Assembly: GCA_947650285.1 (NCBI GenBank)
Contig: CANTFL010001452.1
Coordinates: 1 to 64,000 of the forward strand
Direction of reading: 5' to 3'
Source: Hyaloperonospora brassicae
Taxonomy: Eukaryota; Oomycota; Peronosporomycetes; Peronosporales; Peronosporaceae
Length of the DNA: 64,000 nt
Shown here in pieces: positions 1 to 9,460 of this stretch. Every line of letters begins with the position of its first letter. Position 1 is the stretch's first letter. Both the position numbers and the translations under genes were made by a program. The notes below the pieces were generated by a model. That model was not told where the DNA came from and ran no database searches. It saw nothing but the letters and a program-made list of their open reading frames with translations.

Positions 1-1292
1 AAATCATTGCGCAATTCGTCGATTGCGCTATCCATCTCGTAAGGATCGAGATGGTGAACAGAATCATCTGGAGGAGGTCTTTCCTCCTCCACCACATCCT
101 TTGGTGGATGCTCACGGTGGTCAACGCTTTCTAGTGGAGCGTATCTTGAATCACCGTGACGATTTAGGATCAAGGACGAGCTACCTCGTCCAGTGGCGGG
201 GGTATCCACCCTCTTGGAACAGCTGGGAGCCCCGCTCTCAGCTGTTGATGGATGTTGAAGGTCTCGTCCGCCAGTATGACAAGACCCATCCGATGAGTCC
301 TCGGGCCCATCGGTAAACACGCGCCCTAGTCGCTTGTAGACGGATTGCAAATTTGCAATCGCGTCACACATCTCCTCCGAGAGATGTGCCCTTCCCCAGG
401 GTGAACTTAGGGAATACACGTCCCTATGTGCACGCTGCGAGTTGTCAACACAACTCGCACAAGGGTCTCCCCATGTGAGGCAAGGAATGCCTGCCTCACT
501 CGATAAACAATGCAACCGGTATCTGGCACCGGTTGGCGTTCGCTTTTCGAACCTGAGGCGTGTCGCCTCAAGTTTCTTGAGCCACCCTTCTCGTCCAAAA
601 TTCTGTACGTTTTGGACGAACTCGTTCCACGCAGCCAAAAGCGAGGCTTTGTCACGCTTTTGGTTGCTGTTGTACCATCAATGTCTAAGGAAGACAGAGA
701 GATAAAAATCTTCTTCAGCGCGAAAGTTGCTCGCACTGTGAGTCAAGCCGTGAAGCTCAGTCGCATCGAATAAGGGTATATGATGGTGTTGGCTTGTCTC
801 GTGAAACAAGCTATTAATGAGCCGTTCGGGCAAACGCCACGGCTTCAGCTCATCACGCTTCACGGTGTTACCTTTGTTGGTACTACGGTTGTCAGTATGA
901 CGATGGGTTGCACCATCGTCAAGTCGCTCGTGCGAAGGAGCATGAGCTGATTGCGGTGATGAGTAAACATACTCATCACCAGATTCGTCATCACTGCCGA
1001 ACAGACTGTGTTGCGACTCACGAGTCCGTTCGTTCGGCAGTGGCCTTGGCGAACACTGATGCGTCGCCGGTGAGCGAGACGCCTCTGCAGCATTGCCCGA
1101 GTCAGACACGTCTGACTCGCCAGAGTAGATTACCTCAATGCCGAGGTCATCATGCGCACGCGGTGCTCTACCGCGTGCACCTGCAGCACCTCTTGCTGCA
1201 GGCGAAGAACGAGCAGCAGACGACGAATCGTCTGCCACAGAAGCTGGCACAGGCACAGACTCTGTGTGCCTTGAGTCACCCCGCATAGACAT
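1..1292 (-). pseudogene. Antisense ORF of gypsy copy 1, one nonsense codon, truncated by window
   Basis: This corresponds to the 517-residue minus-strand ORF of the full copy (44753-46306). The start methionine (MSMRGDSR) is at 1292. The acidic serine-rich N-terminal region and the block around [12 protein letters not shown] are well conserved between the copies. At 676-678 an arginine CGA of the full copy is TGA here (a CpG C-to-T change), which stops the frame. Beyond it the same frame continues toward the window edge. The function is not recognised. Confidence 0.75.
2..316 (+). CDS. C-terminal end of gypsy pol with chromodomain (partial)
   Basis: The reading frame is open from the window edge to the stop at 314-316. 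Residues from about nt 98 form a chromodomain: a [10 protein letters not shown] start, then YLVQWRGYP, then SWEPRSQL, the usual aromatic-cage layout. In chromoviruses this module follows integrase and is thought to steer integration by binding modified histone tails. The same module ends the long pol ORF of the full copy at 45327 with only a few amino-acid differences. The segment before it is probably translated but is really the reverse of the antisense ORF, so its protein function is doubtful. Confidence 0.85.
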   Translation, partial: NHCAIRRLRYPSRKDRDGEQNHLEEVFPPPPHPLVDAHGGQRFLVERILNHRDDLGSRTSYLVQWRGYPPSWNSWEPRSQLLMDVEGLVRQYDKTHPMSPRAHR

Positions 1293-1422
1293 GTTAACTA
1301 TGCGAGGTCGAGCGGAAAGTGAATGGAACGGACCCAACAAGTGCTCCCTTTCCCAATGGTGGCCAACGGGTGGCCGCCATGTTTTCGATAGTCACACGGT
1401 GACTATCAGTTAAGGGGGGTGA

Positions 1423-1814
1423 TGTAACGGGGCAGCCCGTTACATGAAATTGTCACTTTAAGGAAAGTGACAATAAAGAATATAAAGATGGATATTCTTT
1501 AAAACAATATCACCAAAGTGGTGATATTGAAGGGTCGACCAAAGAGTCTGTTCATAGGTTGATATCTTGATGATATCAACCCACCAATCGCCGCAAGATG
1601 CGCGCAATGAGTGGTGACGAGACGTCACCATACATTCAGTTATATTAGCATAATTAAGTTAAGTCAAACAGACAGACAGTAGTTAAAAGACTTTATTATA
1701 TTAATATAACAGTTCTGCTTTTACCCTACCTACGCTTCCTCGCTTGCCTTGTGTACGTCTGTCGGGGCACCGATACCCTTGCGTTAAGCTCACGCAAGGG
1801 TGTGCCCCGTTACA
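1423..1814 (+). repeat. 3' LTR of gypsy copy 1
   Basis: The 392-bp LTR begins TGTAACGGGG and ends CCCCGTTACA, a 10-bp terminal inverted repeat. It is nearly identical to the LTRs at 38810-39200 and 46439-46829. It follows a G-rich polypurine tract. Several internal hairpins with about 10-bp arms are present. Confidence 0.95.
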
Positions 1815-2747
1815 TGACCCCTTCAGTAATATGGGTGGATCCTTGTTAGGCGTCCTTAGCATTGCGACGCGCATGACCAAGATGCCGATAAGTAAATACT
1901 AAAGTGATATCTATTAACCTCAATGTCACACCAAAATGGCAATCTACGAGGACGTCTCCTCCAAACGCTCAATATGTAACGTGTATTAAGATAAGATCCG
2001 CAATACGCCTCCTTCGAAATAAGCGACATTACGCTTATATGCTCTTTTGTCTATAACTCAATTCTTAATGTTCCTCGCCTTTCTTTTTGTCTAGGGACTC
2101 AATGATGGCACCAGATGTGACACGGAATGCTCAAACACTGTTATACCATAAAGTATCCGATAGCAGTGTACATATTGATGTTAAAATTTGGTGGAATGGC
2201 GTGTTGTGTTCGGCCTCTGACTTTGGGAGTTCACTGTGTTAAGCGTGACGAAATGAATAGTCAGACATAGTAGTCAGGGAGAGAGATATTTGCAACCAGT
2301 CATTTGACTGGTTGGTGCACAGCAATTCCGATAGCTAGAGCGGATGACAGATGAACATACAAGAGATAAAAACAATGGCAGAATCCTTTTACCACAGTGC
2401 TCTCGACAAGTCCTCTCTGCCTTGCCCGATAGCTAGCGAAAAATAAGCTCTACACTCGTACGTCACTGTCGTGTACAGGAAGCAGCGTAGAGCAAGTACA
2501 CGACATGGCTAAGTAATAAAAGGGAAATGTGGACAGAACACAACCAAAAAGACATTTTGTATAAGATAATCTGCAATTCTGCTTCAATTCATGTAAACAT
2601 ATGTATACTATACTATAATAATCATGGTAAACAATAAAGTGCAAAAACAATTAGAAATAACGCAATACCATTTTAAAAATCAAAAAGCACCATAAGATAG
2701 AAAAAAGTGCAAAAGTTGCACGAGAGAATATAAAGAATTAAAAATAA
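1815..2747. other. No gene seen
   Basis: About 930 bp of AT-rich sequence between the gypsy LTR and the nested element. Only very short open frames occur and none resembles a known protein. The last nine bases (2739-2747, TAAAAATAA) match those after 13641 and are read as a target-site duplication. Confidence 0.6.
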
Positions 2748-2833
2748 GGAAAATAAAAAATGCCCTATTTAAGCACGAAAATAAAAAATGCCCCCGATAA
2801 TTTGGAAATAAAAAGTGCCCCACGTCCTAGAAA
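2748..2833 (+). repeat. Left TIR with three sub-repeats
   Basis: It consists of three imperfect units of about 29 bp, each containing AATAAAAAATGCCCC or close. Its reverse complement matches 13555-13640 with about ten differences and ends in the shared ACGTCCTA block. Confidence 0.75.
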
Positions 2834-2975
2834 ACTCATGTTAGTGAGGTACACATAAAACTACACGTCCCTTGTCGTTTTCGCTTACCATTTTACGGCC
2901 GTGACCAACCCCCGCCCTGTTTGGGAAGCCGCGGAGAGGGTTCTGCCGCGGGCGGGCTGCGCTTGCAGCCACCAG

Positions 2976-3163
2976 TATTGGCAAAAATGCAAGATGGTCA
3001 GAGTTTTACAAAGTATGGCCGACCACTCTCGGCATAAAGATGCAGCCACAATTGGTTTATACACGGTTAAATGGTAGAGAGCGTAAGAATCATTGTTTGT
3101 AGAACGTTCAAACAAATATCACTTCAACTTTCAAAGCATACTTGATACCTATAGAGTCTAATA
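2976..3163 (+). repeat. 5' LTR of outer copia
   Basis: 188 bp, starting TATTGG and ending CTAATA, non-canonical ends instead of TG...CA. It matches 12736-12924 over its full length with a modest number of substitutions and is followed directly by the primer-binding site. Confidence 0.88.
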
Positions 3164-3175
3164 GGTTATGAGCCC
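3164..3175 (+). promoter_or_regulatory. Primer-binding site, initiator-tRNA anticodon arm type
   Basis: GGTTATGAGCCC directly abuts the LTR. It is complementary to the anticodon arm of initiator tRNA-Met (GGGCTCATAACC), as in Drosophila copia-type half-tRNA priming. The ATG inside it (3168) is also the gag start codon. Confidence 0.75.
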
Positions 3176-3541
3176 AAATGGCGAAGAAGTTGCTGCGGCT
3201 GAAGGTCGTCAGCAGCGCAGGGCAGATATTGGTCGCGAAAGGACCGGCGCCCTGGAGGAGAAAGAAGGGGTCAAGGGATAACCAAGGGACACGCAGAGCA
3301 AGCTGCTGGACCTTCTCACGGGCCTCACGAAGCGCATGTAGCTCATTGAGGCATCGCAAGGGCGACTGGAGGAGAAGGAGCTCTTGTAGGGCCATGAGGC
3401 CAGCGTTTTTGGTTCGGTGTAGGGGCAAGGCAAGGCCATTACCAGAGAGGCGTTGGATGTGTCGCCCCGAGGCGTGTGTCACCCGGCGTATCGCCATCAA
3501 TGTACATTGGTGCAAGACAGCCTGATTACTATGGTGCAGAG
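3168..3541 (+). pseudogene. Outer copia gag, 5' part, with in-frame stops
   Basis: Reading from the ATG in the primer-binding site (M S P N G E E) the frame encodes the gag N-terminal region. A segment around LLDLLTGLTKRM is similar to ALAALTDRMEKM of the inner element's gag. In-frame stops occur after VKG, after KRM and further on. The frame is then cut at 3541 by the inner element. Confidence 0.75.
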
Positions 3542-3760
3542 TGTTGGCAATGTTTGCTTCTTAAGGAAGAGAATGATAAAATTCTGAATTAACATGACTT
3601 ATTTGTCTGCTAGAGCTGCTCTTCCTTCTAACTCTCTCTGCTCCAACCACTACAAATTTGGTTGTTTGCAAGCACTAACTACTTCCTCTTACTATGCACA
3701 CAGGAAATAACTACTGGCGCTAATCGCATCTTCAACTCCTGTCACCTTGAACTTCCAACA
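3542..3760 (-). repeat. 3' LTR of inner copia
   Basis: 219 bp. On the minus strand it is preceded by the purine tract GAGGAGGAG (3761-3769). Confidence 0.95.
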
Positions 3761-3858
3761 CTCCTCCTCGAGTGCGCCTTTCGTTTGTTTCCTTACCTTC
3801 CTTCTCTTCCTTCAACGTCCTTGACTTCCCTTGAAAGTCCTCATACTTTTTAGTCCGT

Positions 3859-6800
3859 CTACTCGATGCAAATCAGAACACGAAGCCTTGTAAGTCTCGC
3901 CGCATCGTGGGCATTCGTCATCAATTCCGCAAGCATCACTTCAGACCTCAAATAGTGCGCAGCGATCACACCGCGGCGCAAAAAATCGCATAGAAACTTG
4001 AACCGTACGTCGATGTGTTTGGCCTTCATCGACGATGCTTCGCCGGAAATCTGACCTATAGCCGCTTGATTGTCCACGTAGATCTTCATTGGCAGTGCTG
4101 GTGACATGCCGATCTCGCTAAGCAGCTCTCGCAGCCCGAGCAGGTCACGCGCCATCTCCGAGGCAGCGACAAATTCAGCTTCCATCGTCGAAAGGGAAAC
4201 TCCACCTTGTTTTCAAGCTCCCCAACTCACTGTCATACCGTTTAGCCGCAGCACGCCACCTGTCATCGACTTCCTTTCGCCCTTGTCTCCAGCAAAATCA
4301 GCGTCGCTAAATGCTTCCAGCTCCAATCTCTGATATTGTTCTTGACCTGGCGACATCGTTATCTTCAAGCTTGCGGTACCCTTCAGGTACCGAGTAATCC
4401 TTTTAGCGAGCTTCCAGTCAATCACTCGCGGTGCATGAGTCTGTCTTGTAGCCTTGTGCACAGCGAACGCGATGTCCGGCCGTGTGCAACGCGCAATACA
4501 CAGCAAACTCCCGACAAGCGACTGAAAACTGCGGACCGTTGGGCCAGTGCCTGCGCTTGTAGATCCAAGCAGCTCCATGTCGTCCGGTGGTATGTCGTAA
4601 CAGTCGTTACCAATAGGCGCGCGCGTCGGATTTGCTTCTGCCAGACCATTGGTCCGAAGTAGATCAGCGATCGCCTCCTCTTGGTCCAGTGTATATTTGC
4701 CTGTATCATCCAAATTAACCCGCATACCCAAAAATTTACTTACGCGTCCCAGATCCTTGATCGATAGTGACGACAGACTTTCGAAAAATCGCTCGACTGC
4801 TTCCACACTTGTTCCCGTCGTCAAAAGGTCGTCCACATAAACGCCCACAACCACGAGATCTTCGTCTTCCTTTTTCCAATAGAAACACATATCGCTTTCA
4901 CAGCGCATAAAACCTGCCTCGACGAGACGCTTGTGCAGCAGCTGACTCCATAGTCGACCGGCCTGCTTAAGCCCATATAGGCTCTTCCGTAGTTCCAGTA
5001 CCAAATCCTTTTCACTTTCCGCGTCTTGTTCACGCATGATTTTTGCAGATATCGTCATTCCTTGTGGCACATGTAGATATATCTGTAGATGCTCCTCCTT
5101 GTCCGCCTTGACATATGCATTGGGGATGTCGCCGTGCTTTGCAGGCACCCCCCATATGGCCACAAGCGCCAATATGACCTTCACTGTTGACAGTTCCATC
5201 ACGGCGGCGAACGTGAGACTGTAGTCGACACCTAGAACCTGTTCATTGCCGCAAGCAACGAGGCGCGCCTTCAGTCGCTCGACCTTGCCTTGTGCGTCTG
5301 TCTTAGTCTTGAATACCCACTTGGTATGCAAGGCGTTTAAGCCAGGCGCGCGCTTGACTACATGCCAGACTTTATTATTCTGAAGTGCTTCGACTTTTTC
5401 TTCCATAGCCTTGACCCATCCATCGCAATTCGCACTTCGCATAGCTTTACTGTAATTGGTCGGATCTTTGTCAAAAATAGCATTTACGACTCCGCCGCTT
5501 GACTTCGACTCCTCCTGGAGTGCTACCGCCTGCGCGCGCTTCGATGCGCCGCGCGTACCATAAGCAGACCGCGTCCACTCCTTCGTGCTTTTCTTTCGTG
5601 TACCCACATTGGCAGCACTTGTGTTGCTTACTTTCGCTTGCCTTGGGGCGGGTGTCGTCACATCCTTATCCTACTCTACCATCTCTTGCTGCAGCTGCGC
5701 GTTCTGTGCTTCAGACAGAGTGTCGATGTTCTTGACGTGCTGAGTCACGATCACCTTTTCCTCCTTGCGTAGATAAACCTTGTAGCCCTTGGTTTCTTCA
5801 CTTACCCCCACAATCGTGGCAAGTTGTGCGCGCTGCTGTAGTGAATTTTTGCTTGGGTCGCGATACACGCTACACGTGGAGCCGAAAACAACGATCTTGC
5901 GCAGATCCGGCACCTTTCCCGTCAACACCTCAAGTGGAGACGCTCCCAGCGTTTGCGCGCGTAGATCTGCGATTCAGTATATACGAGGCGTACTGAACCG
6001 CATCTCCCCAAAAATGAAATGGTAGACCGCACGCAAACATCATGCTTCGTGCCAAATTAAGCACCTTCCTGTGCATCCGTTCCGCCTTGCCATTAGAAGC
6101 TTGGTTTCCAGCTTCCGACACTTGCCTTGTCACCCCGGTCCTTTTACAAAAGAGGTCTATGTTGGCGTATTCTCCACCACCGTCTGTCCTTAGCACGTGG
6201 ATTCGGCAGTTGAAACGCTTTTCAAAGAAAACGAGGAAAGCCTCAAACTGTTTAGCCGCCACGTCCTTTGTTCTTGCGAGAAATATCCGGCAGTAATTCG
6301 ACTTGTGATCGACGAAATTAACCAAATAACGGTTTCCAAGCCTATCCCGTGGCGTCATCGGACCTTTCAAATCTGAACTGATGACTCCACCGACTCTGTC
6401 AATGGGCGCGTTGAAACCACTGTCCGTCTGGTTTTGGGAGTTTCGCGTCTGCTTACCCTCCATGCACGAAACGCACGCCATGCGCTTGCTGCTCGTCAGC
6501 CCTATCCCCGAGGCTGGGTTTCGAGCCATGCGCTCAATGGTGTCGAATGCCAGATGCCCGAAACGCTGATGGAAATGTAAAAGCGTCCCTTCTTGCACAT
6601 CGCTCGTAACATCTTCGCTCGCACTCGATTCGAGCGCGGCCATGATTGTATCACTTGTGTCCTGTCGCTCCTTTTTTGCTGATATTTTAACGTATAAAAC
6701 GTTTCTTCCCATCTCAACGTCAAACGCGACAGCCTTGTCGCTGCGCCGTTTAAGTGCACGCCCCTTCAAATCGTAGACAAGAGCAAAGTCTTTTCTTTCC

Positions 6801-7078
6801 AGCTTGCCATACGAAACGATGTTCTTTGACAATCTCCGCGCCAGGTAAACATCTGTAAGCAACTCTGTGCTCTCCATACCACGAGCCACCACCTTAAGGC
6901 GCACGCTCCCAACTCTCGTCAGTTTCAACGTCTTTCCATCAGCCATCGCGATCTCTTCGCTGCATGTGGCAGAATCGAATAGCAACTTCTCGTCATTCAC
7001 GAGATGTCGGCTGGCGCCGCTATCGAGAATCCAGTCACTATCATCGTAGTCATCCGACTCGCTCACCCCAAGTATCAT
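3859..7078 (-). pseudogene. Inner copia pol: protease, integrase, RT, RNase H
   Basis: Order on the minus strand: protease with DWILDSGASRHLV; integrase zinc-binding region (HFHQRFGHL ... CVSCMEG) and catalytic core (SDLKGP, RTDGGGEY, SNGKAERMHR); RT with KWVFKTK, YGLKQAGRLW and an intact active site GVYVDDLLTT; RNase H ending with MEAEFVAASE and the motif KHIDVRFKF. The frame breaks at about 5930 (frameshift), 5671 (TAG after QEMVE) and just below 4213 (TGA after TVSWGA). The final part (4185-3859) is in frame with RT. The small number of lesions agrees with the near-identical LTRs. Confidence 0.92.
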
Positions 7079-7109
7079 CTCACGCTTGCTCTTTTTGCCA
7101 CGCTTTAGT

Positions 7110-8393
7110 TACATCGCTCCTTCATTCTTGTTCTTTTCGCTCAGTGCGAGCACCATACCTCCATCTGCCTTGTCCTCTTTCGGCCTTCCACTTCGTATTT
7201 TGCACTTAAAACGACAGTCAGCTTTCACGTGACCGACCTTGCCGCATGCATAGCAGGTGCGCGTGTCCTTACGCTTTGGTTCAACATGAGCAGCGACGAC
7301 TTCACGTCCAATTGCCCTGCTTCCAAGCTCGATTGACTAGGCAAAATGCGCCAGCTCTTCTGCATGTCGAAGAAAGTCGACACGCGTCTGGTCGTACTTG
7401 GCTCGCATTACGTTTATAAGCTCGGGCGATGCGTGGTGCACGACGTTATCTAGGACGAGTGAGTCCGCACCACCACGTGCGTCGCTTACAGCAACCATGT
7501 ATAGGAAGTGCTCTGCCCATGTGCGCTTAGAATCTTTTTTTTGCATGAACAGTTTCATCGCCTGGCTAGCCGTAATAGACGTCTTGAATGTTGCAAGTAG
7601 CTGGCACATAACATAGTCTAGCGTCGGACGCTGGTTCCACCACGTGTCTACCTGTTTGTGGTAGTAACGCTCAGCCATTCCGCTAAGGTAGTGACCAAGC
7701 AGGTCAACCTTGACGTCCTCACTCCAGGTGAAACCGCACGAGGACTCAGCCAGGTTGACAGCGCGCAAAAACGTGCGCCCCCAGTCGAGGAACCTAGAGC
7801 CTAGTCCCTTATAGAGTTCAGTCCCGTCAAATTTCCGAATCGACAGCTTGCGCTGACTCGCATTCGGTGTCGCATAGAATGCTGCTGCATTAGGAGCTTG
7901 CCCCGATGGTGCTGGTTCATCTGCTGGACGCGGAACCGCGCCGGGAGTCGGAGCATGCGCCCGTGCCGTCGCAAAAGACGCAAACATGGACTTCAATCTC
8001 GGGCTCACGTGCGCGCGGTGGCCGTGCGACCGGCTTGTGCTCAGGCGAGTCCGTGATCGCGTCGATGGTCATTGGTTTTGCCCGCGCGTTAGCACCAAAC
8101 GCTGATGAAAACATCCCGCTGTCTACAGCACCCATCATTCTCTCTTGATCTTCACGATCGCGCTGGGTAGACTCCATCTTCTCCATGCGGTCGGTCAGAG
8201 CGGCGAGGGCCTCGAAAATCTTGTCGTCTGCTGCCGAGCTCCTTTCGCGAGCTGGCGAGTCTTTAACGGTTGCGGCAGCACGTGCGGACGAGGCAACGCG
8301 CGCCGGCAAAGCACCACGGGCCGGCGAGGCCCTTGCGTGAACTGCTGGTGCCGGTGTAGGCTTCGTGTCCGTTGTCTTAGCTGTTGGGCTCAT
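7110..8393 (-). pseudogene. Inner copia gag with zinc knuckle
   Basis: Gag starts MSPTAK at 8393, rich in Ala and Pro, with a charged helical stretch (DRMEKMESTQRDRED). A frameshift near 7985 moves to the frame containing the capsid-like core (KFDGTELYKGLG, WSEDVKVDLL, RYYHKQ). An in-frame TAG at 7337 follows. The same frame then encodes a CCHC zinc knuckle, CYACGKVGHVKADC (about nt 7214-7258). A TAA near 7110 precedes the protease. The arrangement matches copia gag-pol as one long frame, here broken by single-base events. Confidence 0.85.
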
Positions 8394-8397
8394 AACC
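8381..8397 (-). promoter_or_regulatory. Primer-binding site of inner copia
   Basis: The minus strand reads GGTTATGAGCCCAACAG next to the 5' LTR. The plus strand here has the sense of an initiator tRNA anticodon arm, with CAT anticodon in a CTCATAA loop. The gag start ATG (8391-8393) lies inside the site. Confidence 0.75.
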
Positions 8398-8616
8398 TGT
8401 TGGCAATGTTTGCTTCTTAAGGAAGAGGATGATAAAATTCTGAATTAACATGACTTATTTGTCTGCTAGAGCTGCTCTTCCTTCTAACTCTCTCTGCTCC
8501 AACCACTACAAATTTGGTTGTTTGCAAGCACTAACTACTTCCTCTTACTATGCACACCGGAAATAACTACTGGCGCTAATCGCATCTTCAACTCCTGTCA
8601 CCTTGAACTTCCAACA
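8398..8616 (-). repeat. 5' LTR of inner copia
   Basis: 219 bp, TGTTGG...CCAACA, virtually identical to 3542-3760. The primer-binding site follows it on the minus strand. Confidence 0.95.
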
Positions 8617-9460
8617 CAGCGACCAATGTTGAGATGACGCAAGATCCGCCACCAGTTCTGCCTCAGCATTACGTGCCACCACCTATGTACCAGCCGGCGC
8701 CCCCACCACACATGGCACCAGGATTACAATACGATCGTGTGCCGGATACGCGACAAAGGAAGCTGGGCATCCGACCTTTTAATGGCAAGGAATTGTATCA
8801 AGGTCTCGGAAGTGGGGTTTTATCGTGGGGCAAGAGATTTGTAAGGCAGATCATGTTCGCGGAGCGAGCAAGTGGTTTCCATTGGAGTGAAGACGTCAAG
8901 GTAGACGTACTAAGGCACCACTTGACCGGTATGACTGAACGATATTACAACCAATAGGTCGAGGGGTGGTTTGAAGAATGACCGACGCTAGAGCATGCGA
9001 TGCAGCGTCTACTCCATACGTTTGCGACCAAGATAACTCCTGCACAACGTATGAAGATTTTACAGCTCCCAAGAGTTCCAAGCGAAGCTGGACGAAGCAT
9101 TACCTGTATTTGGTGGCGGTGAGTGAATCGTGTGGAGGTGCCGACAACCTAGTTCAAGACAACATTGTGTTTTACACCGACCCAAGTATGAGAGTGTCGA
9201 TGTTGGCGAGGATAAACCTCACGCGTATAGACTATTTGCGGCCGGCGGAAGAGCTTGCGCACTTCGCGCAGTCGACCGAGATCGAACTGCGTGGGAAGAA
9301 TGTCGGAAAAGACGTGGTTATACCGTCGAAAATGGACGCCGAGCCTATCCCAAGACCCGAACGCACAATCGAAACGACCTTCGAGATATGCGCACGTGCT
9401 ACAAATGTGGAAAGCCAGGACATTTGAAGATAGCGTGCCCCGAGGGCAGTGCTGAGACAA
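8617..9460 (+). pseudogene. Outer copia gag, 3' part, with zinc knuckle
   Basis: Continuation of outer gag after the insertion. Proline-rich linker (QDPPPVLPQHYVPPP), then the capsid-like core (RPFNGKELYQGLG, WSEDVKVDVLRHHLTGM) with a TAG after RYYNQ and another nearby. The next frame carries SSKRSWTKHYLYLVAVSES. A further frame has the CCHC knuckle CYKCGKPGHLKIAC (about 9395-9436). Each block has a counterpart in the inner element, so the family assignment is firm. The gene is clearly dead. Confidence 0.85.

Larger units (their letters stand above)
1..1814 (+). mobile_element. Ty3/gypsy chromovirus copy 1, 3' part only
   Basis: This is the 3' end of an LTR retrotransposon cut by the window edge. 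It runs from the chromodomain end of pol, through a region with an antisense ORF, to a polypurine tract (about 1411-1422) and a complete 3' LTR (1423-1814). It aligns along its whole length with 45011-46829 of the full copy further right, with scattered substitutions. Its antisense ORF has one nonsense codon, so this copy is older or inactive. Short inverted repeats recur throughout, as in the full copy. Confidence 0.93.
3542..8616 (-). mobile_element. Inner Ty1/copia element, minus strand, nearly intact
   Basis: The element is 5,075 bp with 219-bp LTRs (8398-8616 is 5', 3542-3760 is 3'). Both begin TGTTGG and end CCAACA and differ at two positions that I can see. Flanks are CAGAG (3537-3541) and CAGCG (8617-8621), a 5-bp target duplication with one later change. 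It is inserted in gag of the outer, related element in opposite orientation. On the minus strand it reads gag, zinc knuckle, protease, integrase, RT, RNase H. A few frameshifts and stops interrupt it, so it looks young but not autonomous. Confidence 0.95.

Noticed and set aside
407..736. 109-codon minus-strand frame, with a counterpart at 45418-45609
   Set aside because: It is a different frame from the antisense ORF at the same place. Its similarity between copies simply reflects DNA similarity.
8634..8957. Start of an independent gene at 8634
   Set aside because: It is the continuation of outer copia gag after the inserted element, as the homologous inner gag shows.
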